Source: Numida meleagris (lineage: Eukaryota > Chordata > Aves > Galliformes > Numididae). Taken from it: DNA of 64,000 nt. The stretch's first letter is position 1, and every line of letters begins with the position of its first letter. The translations under genes and the position numbers were made by a program. Positions 9,801-22,685 of this stretch are shown here, piece after piece. The stretch spans positions 15,049,778 through 15,113,777 of the forward strand of contig NC_034415.1 of the NCBI RefSeq assembly GCF_002078875.1, written 5' to 3'. The notes under the pieces were generated by a model, which was given only the letters and a program-made list of their open reading frames with translations, had not been told where the DNA came from and ran no database searches.

Positions 9801-12800
9801 GTCAGGGGGAAAAAAAAATGTCCTTAACTTTATGGGGAAAATATATTTTTTATATCATCATCACAGTGCGATGATGTAAGCTGGTTAGCCTTGGTAGCAC
9901 AGGAGCACAGGCTGTAGGTTTCCACTTTGATATGAATGTTCGTACTGCGAGGCACAGAAGTGCCAAACTGGTTGGGGGAGAATCCAAATCTCTTCGCAGC
10001 TTGAAATAGCTTGCTTTGCTTTTCGTTTTGACAAAGTCTACAGGATTCAACTGATCAACTTTAAAAGGAAAAAAAAGCATCCTGCACAAGCAGGATGTGG
10101 TAAAACCATCATTTTAACTGCTGAATTCATAATCCAAATTTGCCACTTCTGAAGTAAAATAGACAGCTTGCATGCAACACATGGAGTGAGGAAGGAGACA
10201 GGATGTACATTATCACCCTGAGCCTGCGTCCCTTTGGTTGAGAGAACAGATGAGCGGAACACAAGATCACAGCAGACAGCATAAAGACATATCAGATTCA
10301 TTACTTATAACTTGCAGCACACCAGTTTGTACAGACCTGCACCATACAAACCCTAAACAACAGCATCACTGGCCATGAACCACAAGACAATGGTTTTATT
10401 ACTTCTAGCACACATTTCTCATTGTTACAGACCCCAGCAGGGAGCTCACAATGTTGGCATCACCTCAACCACAGGGTAAGATGCAGCCCCTGCTCTCCTC
10501 TGGCAAACTTTACCAGTTTTGCACCTGCACAGTCATGGGGCTTGGTGATGGCAGCCAGAGAAGAGAGGGCTACACGTCACCACAATACATGCTCACTGCA
10601 TGGTTGTAAGTCACGTCCCAGTTGTTCAGGAAATGGGCAGAAGGAACTTCCAGATCTCTCTGCTTATTTTCCACTGGTAAAATGAATATCCAATACCCCT
10701 CCCTCACCAACATAATTTGCTGGGGTCTTGTAATGCTCCCTGCAGCACAGCTTTCCCCATTCCCTTGCCCAGGGCCTGCAGTTGCTGTAGGAAGTGCTGA
10801 GAGACAGAGCAGCAACAGCCTGCAGCTGTCAGAGCCTCACCCTCTCTGCATAGCATTAGCTACAAACTCCTGTTTGACTTCCCATCTCCCAGCACTTACC
10901 TAGACGGAGTCACAGCAGGACTGCTTGGCTCAGAACTGCTACCCAGAACATTCAGGTAACAACAACAGTGCATGGAAGAGCAGCATGAGCCATTTGTGCT
11001 AATATGAACAGACATTTAAAAGGACCCTCCTTGCTCCAAAAGCACAACGGCTGCCTGCCCAGGACAGGTGAACCCGAACAGCCACTTCTTCCTGCATGGA
11101 TGCTTTTATCATGCAAGCCGTTCAGAAGAGATGCTCTGAGATCTCATGCAGCTTTCCCAGTGAGCTCGTCCACCTCGCCATCCACATGGAATTCCCCTCC
11201 ACTCAGCTGCTAATACATCAACATGAGAACACAGTGCCAAAAATGCAGAGAGGACCAGTCATGCTTGCTGACTACAGGCTACAAGAACTCTCACCAAGTG
11301 AAAGTGATTTTTTTTGCTTTTGCCATGAGAACACCAGCCTAAAAGTACTACAACCCAACCACTGCACCCTCGTCTGCTCCAAGTAGCCAAAGAAATGAAG
11401 AAGAAACAAGAAAGTACAAAGTGGTTTCAGCTAAAATTAGGAAGAACTGTAATAGCAATTAAAAAAAGCTAAAGATTGCCTCTGTCAGATCTCTGTTGTA
11501 CACATACACAAAACAATTTCAAAAAGAGGTTAGGAAATGCAGAGGAACTGGTGCCATCCTCTTTGCAAGGCCGTAGCCAGCATGATGTAACAGGAGCTTC
11601 ACACTCAGAAGCACCATAGCCATTGCTCTGAGCATGTATTCCCTTTCAAGTTACTGATACTCACAGAAGAAATATTTTGGCAGAGATTTTCAGTTACAAA
11701 ACACATTACAAAAACGCTATGTGGAATTACTGACTAAAACTGTGTAAATAACAGAAAAGACACAGAGCATTCTGTAGTTAGCAAAATCAACTCCTGGAAG
11801 TGAAAACTGGTTTCCCTCCACACATCTGAAATACTCGCATGCCTTTAAAAACAGAATGCAAACTGTAAGCCTACACACAATCCAAAGGCACGTTCTGACT
11901 GACAAGCTGTAAACAACTTTGTTATTTTCTCCCTTGAATCCATCATTACATTTCTCAGTCTTTGATTTTACTAAAATACAAACCACAAAAGTTAATTTTT
12001 GTTTTATACTTGCAGATGCCCAGGAAAAGTCAAAATAATGAGAGGTACTCAGAACAACTGATCCAATACAGTACCATGTTTTGAGGCTTTCCTTATGACA
12101 ACACTAAATTTAGACTATTTTAAGTTTTTATTACCTGTTCTTAAAGCCTACTGACTGGAATATTCCTCGGATTTGAAGTATTTTCATTGCTAATTTTCAC
12201 CTCCTTTCATGGGTTCCATGTTGGGGATGGAGTTTCAAGCATAGCTAAGTAAGCACCAAACAGTTGGAAATCTCAGCCTGTGGTTGACTGCATGAGCTGT
12301 GACTCACTGTCCTGTGTCTTCTCCCCTCAAGGCCACTGTGGGCTCCATTCACAACATCAGTGCAAAAACTCTAAGCAGGCAACTGAGTAAGTACTGTGCA
12401 GATGAAATGTCTGATTTTTCACGGTAAAAACACATCCTCATGACTCACAAGACACTGAACAGACCTTGAGCATCAACAGAAGACATGGAGATCTAGACCC
12501 AAACTGTGGTTCCTGGAGAGAAGTAGCTTTCAATTCCCAATATGGAATGTAGGTACATAGTCTCCTTTTAAAATAGCTCATTAGTTCAGAACAAATTTTA
12601 ACTCAAGCCTATTACAGTACGATATGCAGGGTTGCATAGCTACACAAAATAAGGAAGACCTCTAATTTTAGCAAAATAATATTTTTCCCCGAACTCTTTG
12701 GATGACTCTCTAGGATAACATCAGCCTCCCCTAGCTCCAGATCCAGCCATTGGGGTGTTTCTCTCTAGAAAATACTTATTTGATGTAAGCTAATATAACC

Positions 12801-15800
12801 GCTCTATGTGCAACTGCTTCTTGCTACCTCTCAAGGAGGAAAAATGTAAATTCTCAAAGCAGAGAAGTGCTATCTCTTTTTCCATTGCTAAAATGATATT
12901 GAGCTCTAAAACTAAAACAACTTTGTTTAGTTTGGAATTACATAAATGTATTATAGAAAGAAGCAAGTGCAATGAGAACTGACGATCACAATAAAGTTGT
13001 TCTAAGTTACACACTAAGTTAAATCAGCAAGGGTGACAAAGAAGTTCGTAAGTCAGATTTTCATTAGTCTTAAGGAAAAGCCCTAATAGAGCTCAGAATG
13101 TGATTAATCTCTTGAATTTTTCAAACTTATTTCAGATTAAAAATCAGAAACACAAAGTGAATGTATTGGGGTTATTTCCTAAGAAATATTTCAGATTAAA
13201 TACAGAAATTAGAGGAAAAGGAAGCAGCAGATTGGTATGTCACTCTAATGTTTATTTACATCCTACTTCTTCCTGTACTTACTGATAAAACTTCATCTGT
13301 CTGACCCTGTAATTCACTGGCCCTCCTGTTTTAAGAGCATATTTAAAGTTAAAGTTAAAACAAACAAAACCAGAATCACAACACATGAACCTCTTGTTTC
13401 ACTCCCAGGTTCCCAAGACTCCGAACAAGAGCACTTTGTCTCAAGAAACAAGAAGATTCTTGAATGAGCCTGGTCACTGCAACTGGTCAAGTATTCCTTG
13501 AAAATAATAATAAAAAAATAACAAAACAAAACCAACACATTTCTAGTTGTAAAGAAAAAAACAGTGCCCTGTCCGAAATCATTTGCTTCCTTCCCACAGG
13601 AAGTTTAAGAGAAGAAAAGTTTTCCCATAACTGAAAGGCTTTGCTTTCTTGCTTTTGATCAAGTCACCATAGATCTCCATTTATTTCCTCCGTATATTTT
13701 GCTCTCTTCCTACCAACCATTCCTACTTCCTTTGCTTTTCTCCTTCTACAGTATCCTATGAAGACAGCCAGTTGGGCCTGGATGTGCTACGAATGCAGTT
13801 GAACTGCCCCCAGCCAGGGGCAGCAAGCACCAGTCGATCCACAGACAAGTGGCAACCACCACCACGATGGCACCATCCTTTCTTTTCATCTGACAGAAAC
13901 AACTGGAAGGAGCCCCAGCGTCTTCAAAAAGTAACGCCTATAGACATTCACACAAGGAACTAAACGAAAGTATCCTGCGCATACAGACATATACAGCATC
14001 TGCCCTGGTTATCCAGTTCCTGAGACTGAGAGAAGTTTAAAACAAAAAGGAAGAGGCTTCACCAAGACACCAGTAGGCACTGGGATCTGAGAGTAATGGA
14101 GGGAAATTGCATCTGCAACTGCAGCTGGGGATACTACATTTCCCACCCAGGTCTGCAGCTCCTAATTCCCTGGCTGAGGCATTGCCTCAGCATAACTGCG
14201 GAGGTGCAGCAGCACATTTGAAAAGGAGGAGCTAGCTCTCAGTTGCTTTACAGCAGATTGCTGTGCTTTGTTCTACATGACAGGACTCAAATTCCAAAGC
14301 CAACATCAGGCATAACTGTGGCTACATCTTTTCTTCTCTTTGAAAGCATCTTGGGAAACAAACCCCAAAATTCAGTTAGGCATGGGTCGATACACCGAGT
14401 TCCTCTATTCCCTGAAAAGCCCAGTAAGCATTCCACAACAAAATACAACACGCATACTTCTAAAGACGTGCTGCCCTACTATACAAAATCTTTTGCTGTT
14501 TCTTCAGGGATTTAAGGTATTCCAGAATAAATGTAGCATCACAATACCAGGACTACAGTGCAGCTTATGGTATTGGATACTTCCCAATTAGTGCTTATGT
14601 CTCAGGAAGATCAGAAACAGACTCCACATGAAGAACCTGTTGTGAAAAAGATTTATTTTTCTTTTTTTTTTTTTTCCCAGAAAATTAGACTGACAGGAAT
14701 TCCTCCTCACCGCCAGTTCCACACAGCCACTGTTTACAACATCTGACAGCAACTGAATCCACCAGTTTTATATTAATTTGCAAAATCTGGGTTGGTTTAT
14801 TTTTGTTCGGCTACCACATGACTTGAGCATATTGTTATTGTTTTGCCCTATTTTATACCTTAGGCTAAGCAAATTGCTATGGGAAGAGTTATGTGATTTT
14901 CTTAAAACTAACAGTACTTCAACCCAAAGGTAGAACTTCAGAGATGGTGTACCACAAGATGCTCTGCGTGCATCATTAGTGATAACTAAATAACGAGAAT
15001 GTAACAAAGGCAAAGGAGATTTCCAACAAAAGAACAAGAGTTTCACAACACCTTTTAAATGTATAAGATGTATACATTCACATGTATGGAGAAATACACT
15101 GCTGTTATTTGATACTTGTATGATTAAGGAGGAGGATGGATTAGCACCATTCAAACTCACTGAGAAACAAAAGAACAAGAAAAACCATCGCCAACGCATC
15201 CCCACCGCTCCTTCACCCTACTGCCCAAATTGCACAATTATAATTTTGGACTTTGCCTGAAACTGAACATATAATCTCTCTGATATAGACTGTATATACA
15301 TTCCCCATTTGGGAATCATCATCTTTATGTACAATATTGACCAGATTGTCAGTAATTCAGTAAATGAACAAGTAACAAAACAAACACAATTCCTCTCAGG
15401 CTGCATATAGACACGAAAGGCTTCAGTAACCTGGAGACAAAAATAAGATTCTCACTTTATAGAACTAATGTCAAATTAGTACCCATTTACAAAAATACAT
15501 TCTTTTTTATTATTTTTTTTAATCTTCAAAAATTCTGCCCTTCAAAGCTGGTTGTATAACACTCTAACCTACTTTTGGATGCTGCTATTTAAGTGTTTAC
15601 ACTCAATCTTCCTTGTTTATCAGCTCTTTGGAAGTCTAGTGCTATACACCACTCCTACACAGATGGTTTTGTAATCAATGTGGTATTTAAAAAGCAGTAT
15701 TAGCAGCCATAACTTCCCTAACAATAAACTCAAATCATACCTCAGTCTTTCCTTGCTACAAATCAGCAGGTCTCATTCAGGATGGCTTTCAAGACAGAAG

Positions 15801-18496
15801 TCCAACACTGCATTGCTGAGTAGTTCCTATAAGCACCCAAAGGCTATTAACACAATTGAGTTGGCAATTGCCACATGTGAGTTCCGTTTCCACAGAGCAC
15901 AGAAAACGAACCACTTCCCACTCAGCCTGCTGTGCTATTCCTGAACAAGTCTTTTACGAGAGGGGCTGCTTTGACCAAAAGTGTAAGCTTAAGTTTTTAG
16001 TCACGTGTATCCCAAGGCTTCAGGACACAGGGCAGGGGCTCAGCCTCTTCCAGAATACAACTAGTCAGTTTCTGACCTTGAAAAGCTCAGAGAGATCCTA
16101 AGGTGAATGTCCAGCAACACTGAGTTCCTTGCTCACATGGTTAGTAACATCAGAAACCACAAAGGGTCTGAGAGAGGAGCCAGGAAAAGGAAATGAGCAG
16201 ACAACAAGAGTTGTCATCGAGCATCCCTCTGCATAGCCAGTGAAGAGCTTGCTACAAGATGTGATACATCTCAGGTTTGACAACAACATGCACTCTTACC
16301 ATTCTACAACAAGCCACCTAGCAGGGCACCAGGCAGAAATCCAGGAGAACTGATCGATGGAGGCTGGACCTAGCCTAGGAACTTCTGTTTTTCATGTCTG
16401 CAAGCAACAGTCCATGAGCACACAGACCTTTAATAGGCGATTTCTTCTCTCAAGGAGAACATGAATCTTCTGTGCTATGTAACTGTCTATAGAAACCTTA
16501 GAGCAGAGTAACAAATGGACATTGAGGGTGAAGGCAAGACTGTGCCTTAGCATAGCTGCACACATCCGCCCCAAACCCAGCTTGCTGCTAGAAGCACCAC
16601 TGCTTACATGATACCAGGAATTTAGTAAGATGCAAAAGCAAAAAGCACATTTGATAATTCCACCCTCCTTTTACCCAAGGCAGATACATCACTAGTGATG
16701 GAAACAGTGACAGAAAGGCAGGGATCAAACTTGAAAAAGCATTTCCTCTTTTACCTAAGCAGACTTGAGCAAGAACAGTGAGCAGACGCTTCCTATCTCA
16801 GTTCACAGAATTCCTAACATATACCCAAGCCAGTAATCCTGACAAGACAGCTTAACTTGTGTGTGTAAAACCCCCAGTTTAATGCAAAGCACTTCTACTC
16901 GAATACAATTGAGAGTTATTGATTTAACCCATGCTGATATGGACATAAAACAAGTTACATCACACAGACCGTAACGGCTGCTTGCACTTCAGTGTTAAAT
17001 GTTTAATTCCTTTGTCCTTTCAAAATCTGCTGTTCTCATATCATTTGTCAGTGATGTTTCTGCAGTGTTTTCCTGTCCACCATCAGAAGCACAGGAACAC
17101 AGCAAACATCTGGTGCTTCTACTGGCCAGAGCACTTTGGGAATTTATCAAGATGCAGAAGCAAACTACACCAAAATAAAAGCACATCTGGTGATTCCAGT
17201 CCCTACAGACTGCTTTAGTCACAAAAAAAAATCATTACAAGAATTGGAAGAGAAAAAGACAAAAATTATAATGAAGTTTTATTTTATTTTTAGCTTAGAA
17301 ATGGAAAGACAAAACAACTCAATATGTTAAGTTTGCTTTTACATATATATGTCCTTGTGGCTACAAAGATTGTTATATAAAATTGCTTGATGTCAGGTAG
17401 AAACAGCACTCTGTGACTCACGCAATTCCTCTGAAAAAATATTATTTTCTGATCTACAGCCACACACACTGTCAGTCTGTCTCATCTTGTTCTGGATTTC
17501 ACTAGGAACTGGGGCAACTTCAAAAGCTGCAAGAAATTAAACTTGGCATTGAGTTACTCCTTTGGTGATTTTAAGCCACAGTCTGTGAAGATACAAATCT
17601 TGCTACAGAAGATATTGGTACCTTTAACTACACACCCAAAACATACAGAAAGAACAGGAAGGAGGTTTTGTTTTCTTTGGTAGACACTATCACTGATGTT
17701 CATGTTACTGTAGGCTTTGAAAGCCCCTCTTCAGAGAGGAGCAACCCCTCCACCCTAACTCACAGCACTTAGGAGTCTAGGTTTACTTCGTTTTCAAACC
17801 ACATTTCCATCAGAATGTAAGCAGGTTTACTGAGTAACTAACACCAGTTATTTTCAATGAATACTTTCCTTCTTTTTACTTGTAATGGATGTGCCAGTGA
17901 CCTTGTGCGAGAACATTTACAGCACCTTCACAGAGATCCAGAGCCAAGAGTAGACAAAAAGTTCCTTTAATGAAAGCACAGGGTCCATTGTTCCCTACCT
18001 GAGCTGGTTCATCTCTGCAGACAGAACAGCAAACACGGTGACTCTCACTGGTTTACATATTAAACAGAACTTTCATATATGATTTGCACACACATGAAAT
18101 ACTGTAGTTAAAGTGCCCATAGTGGCACTTTCATTAGCTAGGATTTATATAGGAGAGAGTCACACTTAAATTAAATTTTAAAAAAATGAAAGGCAAATTA
18201 AAATACACAGACACAAAAGCACCCAGTGACACAAAAAGCCGCATGTAACACCAGTCTCCTACTCGCATATCAGAGTTCCTCTGCTCCTGCCAAGATCTGT
18301 ACGAAAGTGTGCCAGCACGGCTGAGAACCAGGATATGAAAGCACATTCAACAGGACAAAATTCAAACTATGTTCCTACTTAAACATCATGCAGCTTCTTC
18401 TCTCCCCTGGGAGAAGTGACTTCCTCACTCAAGCCGAGGAGTAGCTGTAGCCACATCACATAAAGTACTCTGGACAACCACTGAGCAGCTGCCGAT

Positions 18497-18534
18497 CCCC
18501 CTCCCCCTGCCCCCTGTCCCTTGTCCTGTCCCCC
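18497..18534 (-). other. G-quadruplex-type tract
   Basis: The minus strand carries five runs of G (four of five bases and one of three), separated by 1 to 9 bases. Four tracts have short loops, which fits the standard intramolecular G-quadruplex pattern. The tract lies inside the inferred LRRC8D intron, G-rich on the RNA-sense strand. Folding is inferred, not shown. Confidence 0.5.
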
Positions 18535-20627
18535 AGGCAGGCACCTGACAGCAGTAGATAGGCTGCTCTATCCCTACTTGGTCTTTATCAAGCAAATAAA
18601 TCTTCAGACATACTGCTGAGATGGGTAACAACGGTGATTTCTCATGTAAGAACTTCAACAAGAGATAAATTGTGACTTGTTAATGTCTCCGCATTCCTGC
18701 CAAGCTTCCAATAGCTGAAACTTCAGTGGTTTAATGCCAGGACAAAATGCCTTCAGCTCAAGCATTTATCCTCCAAGAGATTTAAGATTACCATATTTCT
18801 TTTCCCTCATCTAAACTTAAGCTCCTTTCTGTAAGAGGTAAGCTATTTACTTAAGTCCATTTAGTCCCATAATTGTTCGGTTCAGGGTGTGTACTTCAAT
18901 CTCAGTACTTAAGCATAAAAAAAGGAATCACACTACCACACATCATCTGGTGGCTGTCACTTTGAAATTTTTCTAATGGATTCAGATCACCTCCTTTCTT
19001 TTTATGCCAGATTTTCTCAAAATCCCATTCAAAACACTGCATTAAAAACAGAAATAAATGTTCCAAAGGTCTTGTAGACTGTCTTTCCTGAGACTGCAGC
19101 GTACCTACAAGCAAGCTTCCAGCTCTGCAAAAGGATTTAGTAAGGCTCAATTGTGTTGCCTGCTGCCAATCACCAGCATCAACATACCCATTCAGCCTCC
19201 AATTTAAATATTTACTATTGCTAAGTTTATATTACAGTTTGACCCAAATGCTCCAGCTGGAATTGTAACCTCTGCACCGAGGGCTCTCCAGCAGCGAGCG
19301 GGCAGACAACCCTTGCCCCAGAAGTCTTACAGTCTAAAAGTGATTATTTGTTAGGCAATGACAAGCATGTTCAAGGCTGTAAAATTCAAAGCAAGAAAAC
19401 AAAAACCATCAGGCTTCCAGAAAAAGACAAAAAGTGGAATAACAGTGTTATTAAAAATAAAGTCAAATTTAATATTCAATGCACTATCTTTGAAAAGGCT
19501 TAACATTATTATCCAGACAAATCTGTTTATAGTTAGAACATTTCTCTATACTTAGCCACACTTCTTCCTACTGGTTTGAGGATGATGCTATCTCAAGAAA
19601 AAGGCATTAAGTGTTACAACTCAGGAAACCTACCTTTTTCAGTCTCTTCTGCCGTATCAAGGACAATGAAACTTTCAGTACGTACTTCAGTTTAACTCAA
19701 ATAACCAAAATAAAAATACAGAAAGGAAAAATGTGATTCCAGATAATCTATGAGTAAGTCTCACTCCTGCTCCAACCTGACATCCAGCTACGTGCTCTGC
19801 CCAGTATAAGTGAAAGCACAAACATGCCTCCTGGAAAAGACGCCCCACCACAACTGCTGCTTCTTTTCCTGTCCTTAGCACCTTGCCGCCGTTACTGCAG
19901 CTGTGACCACACGCACACAATAACCTTGGCAGCTGCCTTCATTGCCGTCCAGTTGCACACCATCCCACCGACTGACTTCTGCAAATGATGTGTAAGCTGG
20001 CTGGCTGCCCAAATGGGCAAATCAGGTCACAAATACGGCTCTTCATTTTCTGCTCCAATGCTTCCCCCTCACCCCAGGTGCTCAGCTTCTGAACTAGTTT
20101 TGGCAAGTAACTCATCCTTTAAAGGAGCACTACTGCCGCTCCCCAGCTGCTCTTGAAATAAAAGGAAAGTAGTCCTCTTGCTGGTAGAAAACACATTAGT
20201 CAGGTTTTTGTTGTTGCCACTGTTTCCATTCACAGCCAAACCAGGTAACTTTCTCAGCAGGCCCAGGAGGCTCTGAGCAAGCTCGAGTACACAGCAAGGC
20301 AAGCTAACCATGCAGCATTAGCATCACATTGAGCTGGGAGAAAGGTTCTCTCCTTTTAAATCATCTTCTAGCCCTTCCATCAACGTGCTAAGATTTCAGA
20401 AAGCAGAGTAAAGGCAGAAAGCCTGTGCTTGTGCAAGTACCTTACCACTGATCTCGGAGCCCTGGCTCTGACTGTGCCTCCCACCAGGCATAATGCAAGG
20501 ACTCCACAGAGAGGTGCCACCAGCCCCTTGCTGGTCTTGTGTCCTGTGTGAGGCGACAACCTAGGACTAGTCCTAAGAAAAATTGTTCTATAACTTCACT
20601 TCCAGCAATATTTCTAGAACCATGTGC

Positions 20628-20862
20628 CATAGAATCATAGGATATCCCAAGTTGGAAGGCACCCACAAGGATCATTGAGTCCAACTCCTGGCTCCATCCA
20701 AACTTCAAACCTTATGTCTGAGAGCATTGTCCAAATGCTTCTTGAACTCCAGCAGTTGGTGCCATGACCACCGCCCTGTGGAACTTGTCCCAGTGCCCAA
20801 CCACCCGGATGGAGGTGAAGAACCTCTTACTAACATCCAGCCTGACCCTCCCCTGACACAGC
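20628..20862 (-). mobile_element. CR1 LINE 3'-end fragment
   Basis: The stretch begins with a CATAGAATCATAGG end motif followed by the 'TTGGAAGGCACCCACAAGGATCATTGAGTCCAACTCC'-type 3' region of CR1, read as its reverse complement. It continues with CR1-like text about following cysteines and 'CTTCTTGAACTCCAGCAG'. The orientation is minus with the 3' end at 20628. It is 5' truncated and diverged, and differs in subtype from the copy at 9.6 kb. The right boundary is approximate; similarity fades after about 20,862. Confidence 0.85.
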
Positions 20863-21381
20863 TCTGTGTCACAGGCACACACAGTCCTACCTGATGCTCC
20901 CTAAGTGGTGGGGTGGCCCAGCCCCGTACCTCACTTAGCACAGGGTAGCCTGGAGGCAACCTGTGACTGTCAGGAGACACGCAGGGTTTATTTCAGTGCT
21001 GTTTGCATTTGAAATCAATAACTCAACAAAAAGTAAACACCAAATGGCCTCAAGCTGCCCAAACAGTGACCCTAATCACATCATTCAAGTAGTCCTAGAT
21101 ACTGTCAGATCTATTTAAGTTTGACTGGCACTATTTTAACAAGAATCTAGTAAAGAACATTAGGACAACCAGCCAGCTGCTTTACTTATATGTTCCTGTT
21201 ATCTCCTCTGCACACCTGGATGGCTGCTTGTGAATGTGGGTGTACTGTAATAATATACACATGACTACATTCCCATAAACAATCAGTTGAGAGCTTGAGA
21301 TTTGTCATGGCCAGACCAAACCATGAACAAAAACATCCATTTCATTTATTCCAAAGTTCCGCAACAACTTGTCTTTGACCA

Positions 21382-21440
21382 AGAATATATATATATATTT
21401 TCATATGTATGTGTGTACATATACACATACGCACATGCAG
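21382..21440 (+). repeat. TA/TG/CA-rich simple repeat
   Basis: A short (TA)n run is followed by alternating purine-pyrimidine TG/CA sequence. It directly abuts the left end of the mariner element. The normal mariner target duplication is TA, so insertion into this AT-rich tract is plausible, but I see no clean TA flank. Confidence 0.7.
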
Positions 21441-22685
21441 GCTGCTCCAAAAGTAATGCTTTCTATTTATTTGCATGGAAACTACAACAAAGAGCACAAT
21501 AACATTATTTGATAGAGCAAATTCTCAGCTACAAAACATTATTTTTCAACATAGTCACCACCATTAACTATGCATCTTTGCCAGCAATGAACAAGAGCTT
21601 GCACACCATGCTCGTAAAAATCTGCACCAGTGGAAGTGACCCACTGTTTCACAGCTGCTATGACAGCATTGTTGCTGAGAAAACGCTGCCCACGCAGTCT
21701 ATCCTTCACCAGCCTGAATGGGTGAAAGTCAGAGGGCACCAAATCCAGACTATATGGTGGGTGTGGGAGGACAGTTCAGCCAAGACTATCAATGAGCTTT
21801 ACGGTCTTCAAACTGTTACGGAGTCTGGCATTATTTTGTTGCAAGGAAAAGGTTGTCCTCTTCTCTGGCCTGACACTGGAAGTTTGAGCCTTCAGCTTGG
21901 TAAGTATCATGATGTAGCTGTCAGAGATGATGGCTCATCCAAGTTCCAAGAAATCCAGAGAATCACCCCTTTCCTATCCCAAAAGACAGTATACATCACT
22001 TTACCCACTGAGACCTGTGTCTTGAACTTTTTCTTTGATGGGGAATTCACACATCACCACTCCATGGACTGCCATTTTGACTCCAGCTGGTAGTGGTGAC
22101 ACCACATCTCAACACTAGTAATGGTGCGATCCAAGAAACTGTCACATTCAGCCTCATATTGGTTCAATAGGGCCTGTTAAACTTACACACAGCGTTCTTC
22201 ATGTTTCTGTGTGAGCATTCATGGGACCCACCTAGTGCAAACTTTGCAATATTCCAATGTTGCCACTATCGTTTCCAATGCACTGAAGCCAACATTCGGC
22301 TCCACACACAGTTCCCTGATTGCAATCTGCTGATTCACACAGATGAGCTGATCAAGACGCTCTTCATTTTGTAGCGTGACAGCTATGCACAGTCACCCAG
22401 AACATGGCTTGTCTTTCACATCATTGTCACCACTGCTGAAATGCACCACCCACCGCTTTACTGCACTTACATTCACTGTTTGGTCTCCATAAACGTTCAG
22501 TAAGCATCAAGGAATGTCAACGGGTGCCATTTTTTCCCACATGGAGGAACACAATTGCATACCTTTGCTTCATACACACTTTCACGTCAGATGCCATTTT
22601 GCCAGAGTGCCCCTCTGCTGCCATTTGTCATATGGCAACTACATGCAATGGGATATTGGCAAGAAGGTTCAATCTCTACTGCAAG
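21441..22685 (-). mobile_element. Decayed mariner (Galluhop-like) DNA transposon
   Basis: This cut-and-paste element of about 1.25 kb begins on the left with the terminal-repeat sequence GCTGCTCCAAAAGTAATGC and carries a transposase relic reading toward the left end. Organisation and protein match the mariner family abundant in chicken (Galluhop). The left terminal repeat is readable. The matching repeat (GCATTACTTTTGGAGCAG) is not found at the right end, so that end is lost or too diverged and the right boundary is approximate. The element is non-autonomous and immobile as it stands. Confidence 0.88.
21539..22597 (-). pseudogene. Mariner transposase pseudogene
   Basis: The relic spans about 353 codons, the normal length for a mariner transposase, from ATG at 22597 to the stop after GDYVEK at 21539. 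Several frameshifts and in-frame stops break it. Recognisable blocks from N to C are the MKQRYAIVFL start, a helix-turn-helix region around YGDQTVNVSAVKRWV, the RLDQLI segment, FLDR followed by the first catalytic motif, VFWDRKGVIL, the second motif, HPPYS..DLVPSD and the C-terminal FYEHGVQALVHCW..C block. The usual TGDETW motif reads TSVEMW, with Val at 22111-22113 in place of the first catalytic Asp. The usual DNAR reads NNAR, with Asn at 21833-21835 in place of the second. The third Asp (21728-21730) remains, with the D34D spacing intact. A TGA probably replaces a Trp codon before the HPPYS block. The enzyme would be inactive even without the stops. Confidence 0.9.

Larger units (their letters stand above)
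8842..20627 (-). other. LRRC8D intron, 3' part
   Basis: This is AT-rich non-coding sequence, interpreted as intron because the coding exon starts with a 3' splice site and no promoter-like sequence appears before 51 kb. It contains one CR1 fragment (9570-9800), a 14-base direct repeat (13,128 and 13,187), a diverged repeat pair (16.6 and 17.1 kb) and a G-rich minus-strand tract at 18.5 kb. No coding exon is supported: frames are short, unspliced and show no domain. An unrecognised short 5' UTR exon could lie here. Confidence 0.6.

Noticed and set aside
13735..13963. Acceptor-like TTCTCCTTCTACAG followed by a 63-codon frame (starting MGLDVLRMQL) on the plus strand.
   Set aside because: It is antisense to LRRC8D, has no recognisable domain, no partner exons and no supporting donor.
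14768..15205. 145-codon minus-strand frame with a signal-peptide-like hydrophobic start.
   Set aside because: The hydrophobic start comes from a T-rich tract; the rest is low-complexity with no domain. It is most likely a chance frame.
21509..22093. 194-codon plus-strand open frame.
   Set aside because: It is the antisense shadow of the mariner transposase relic on the minus strand.
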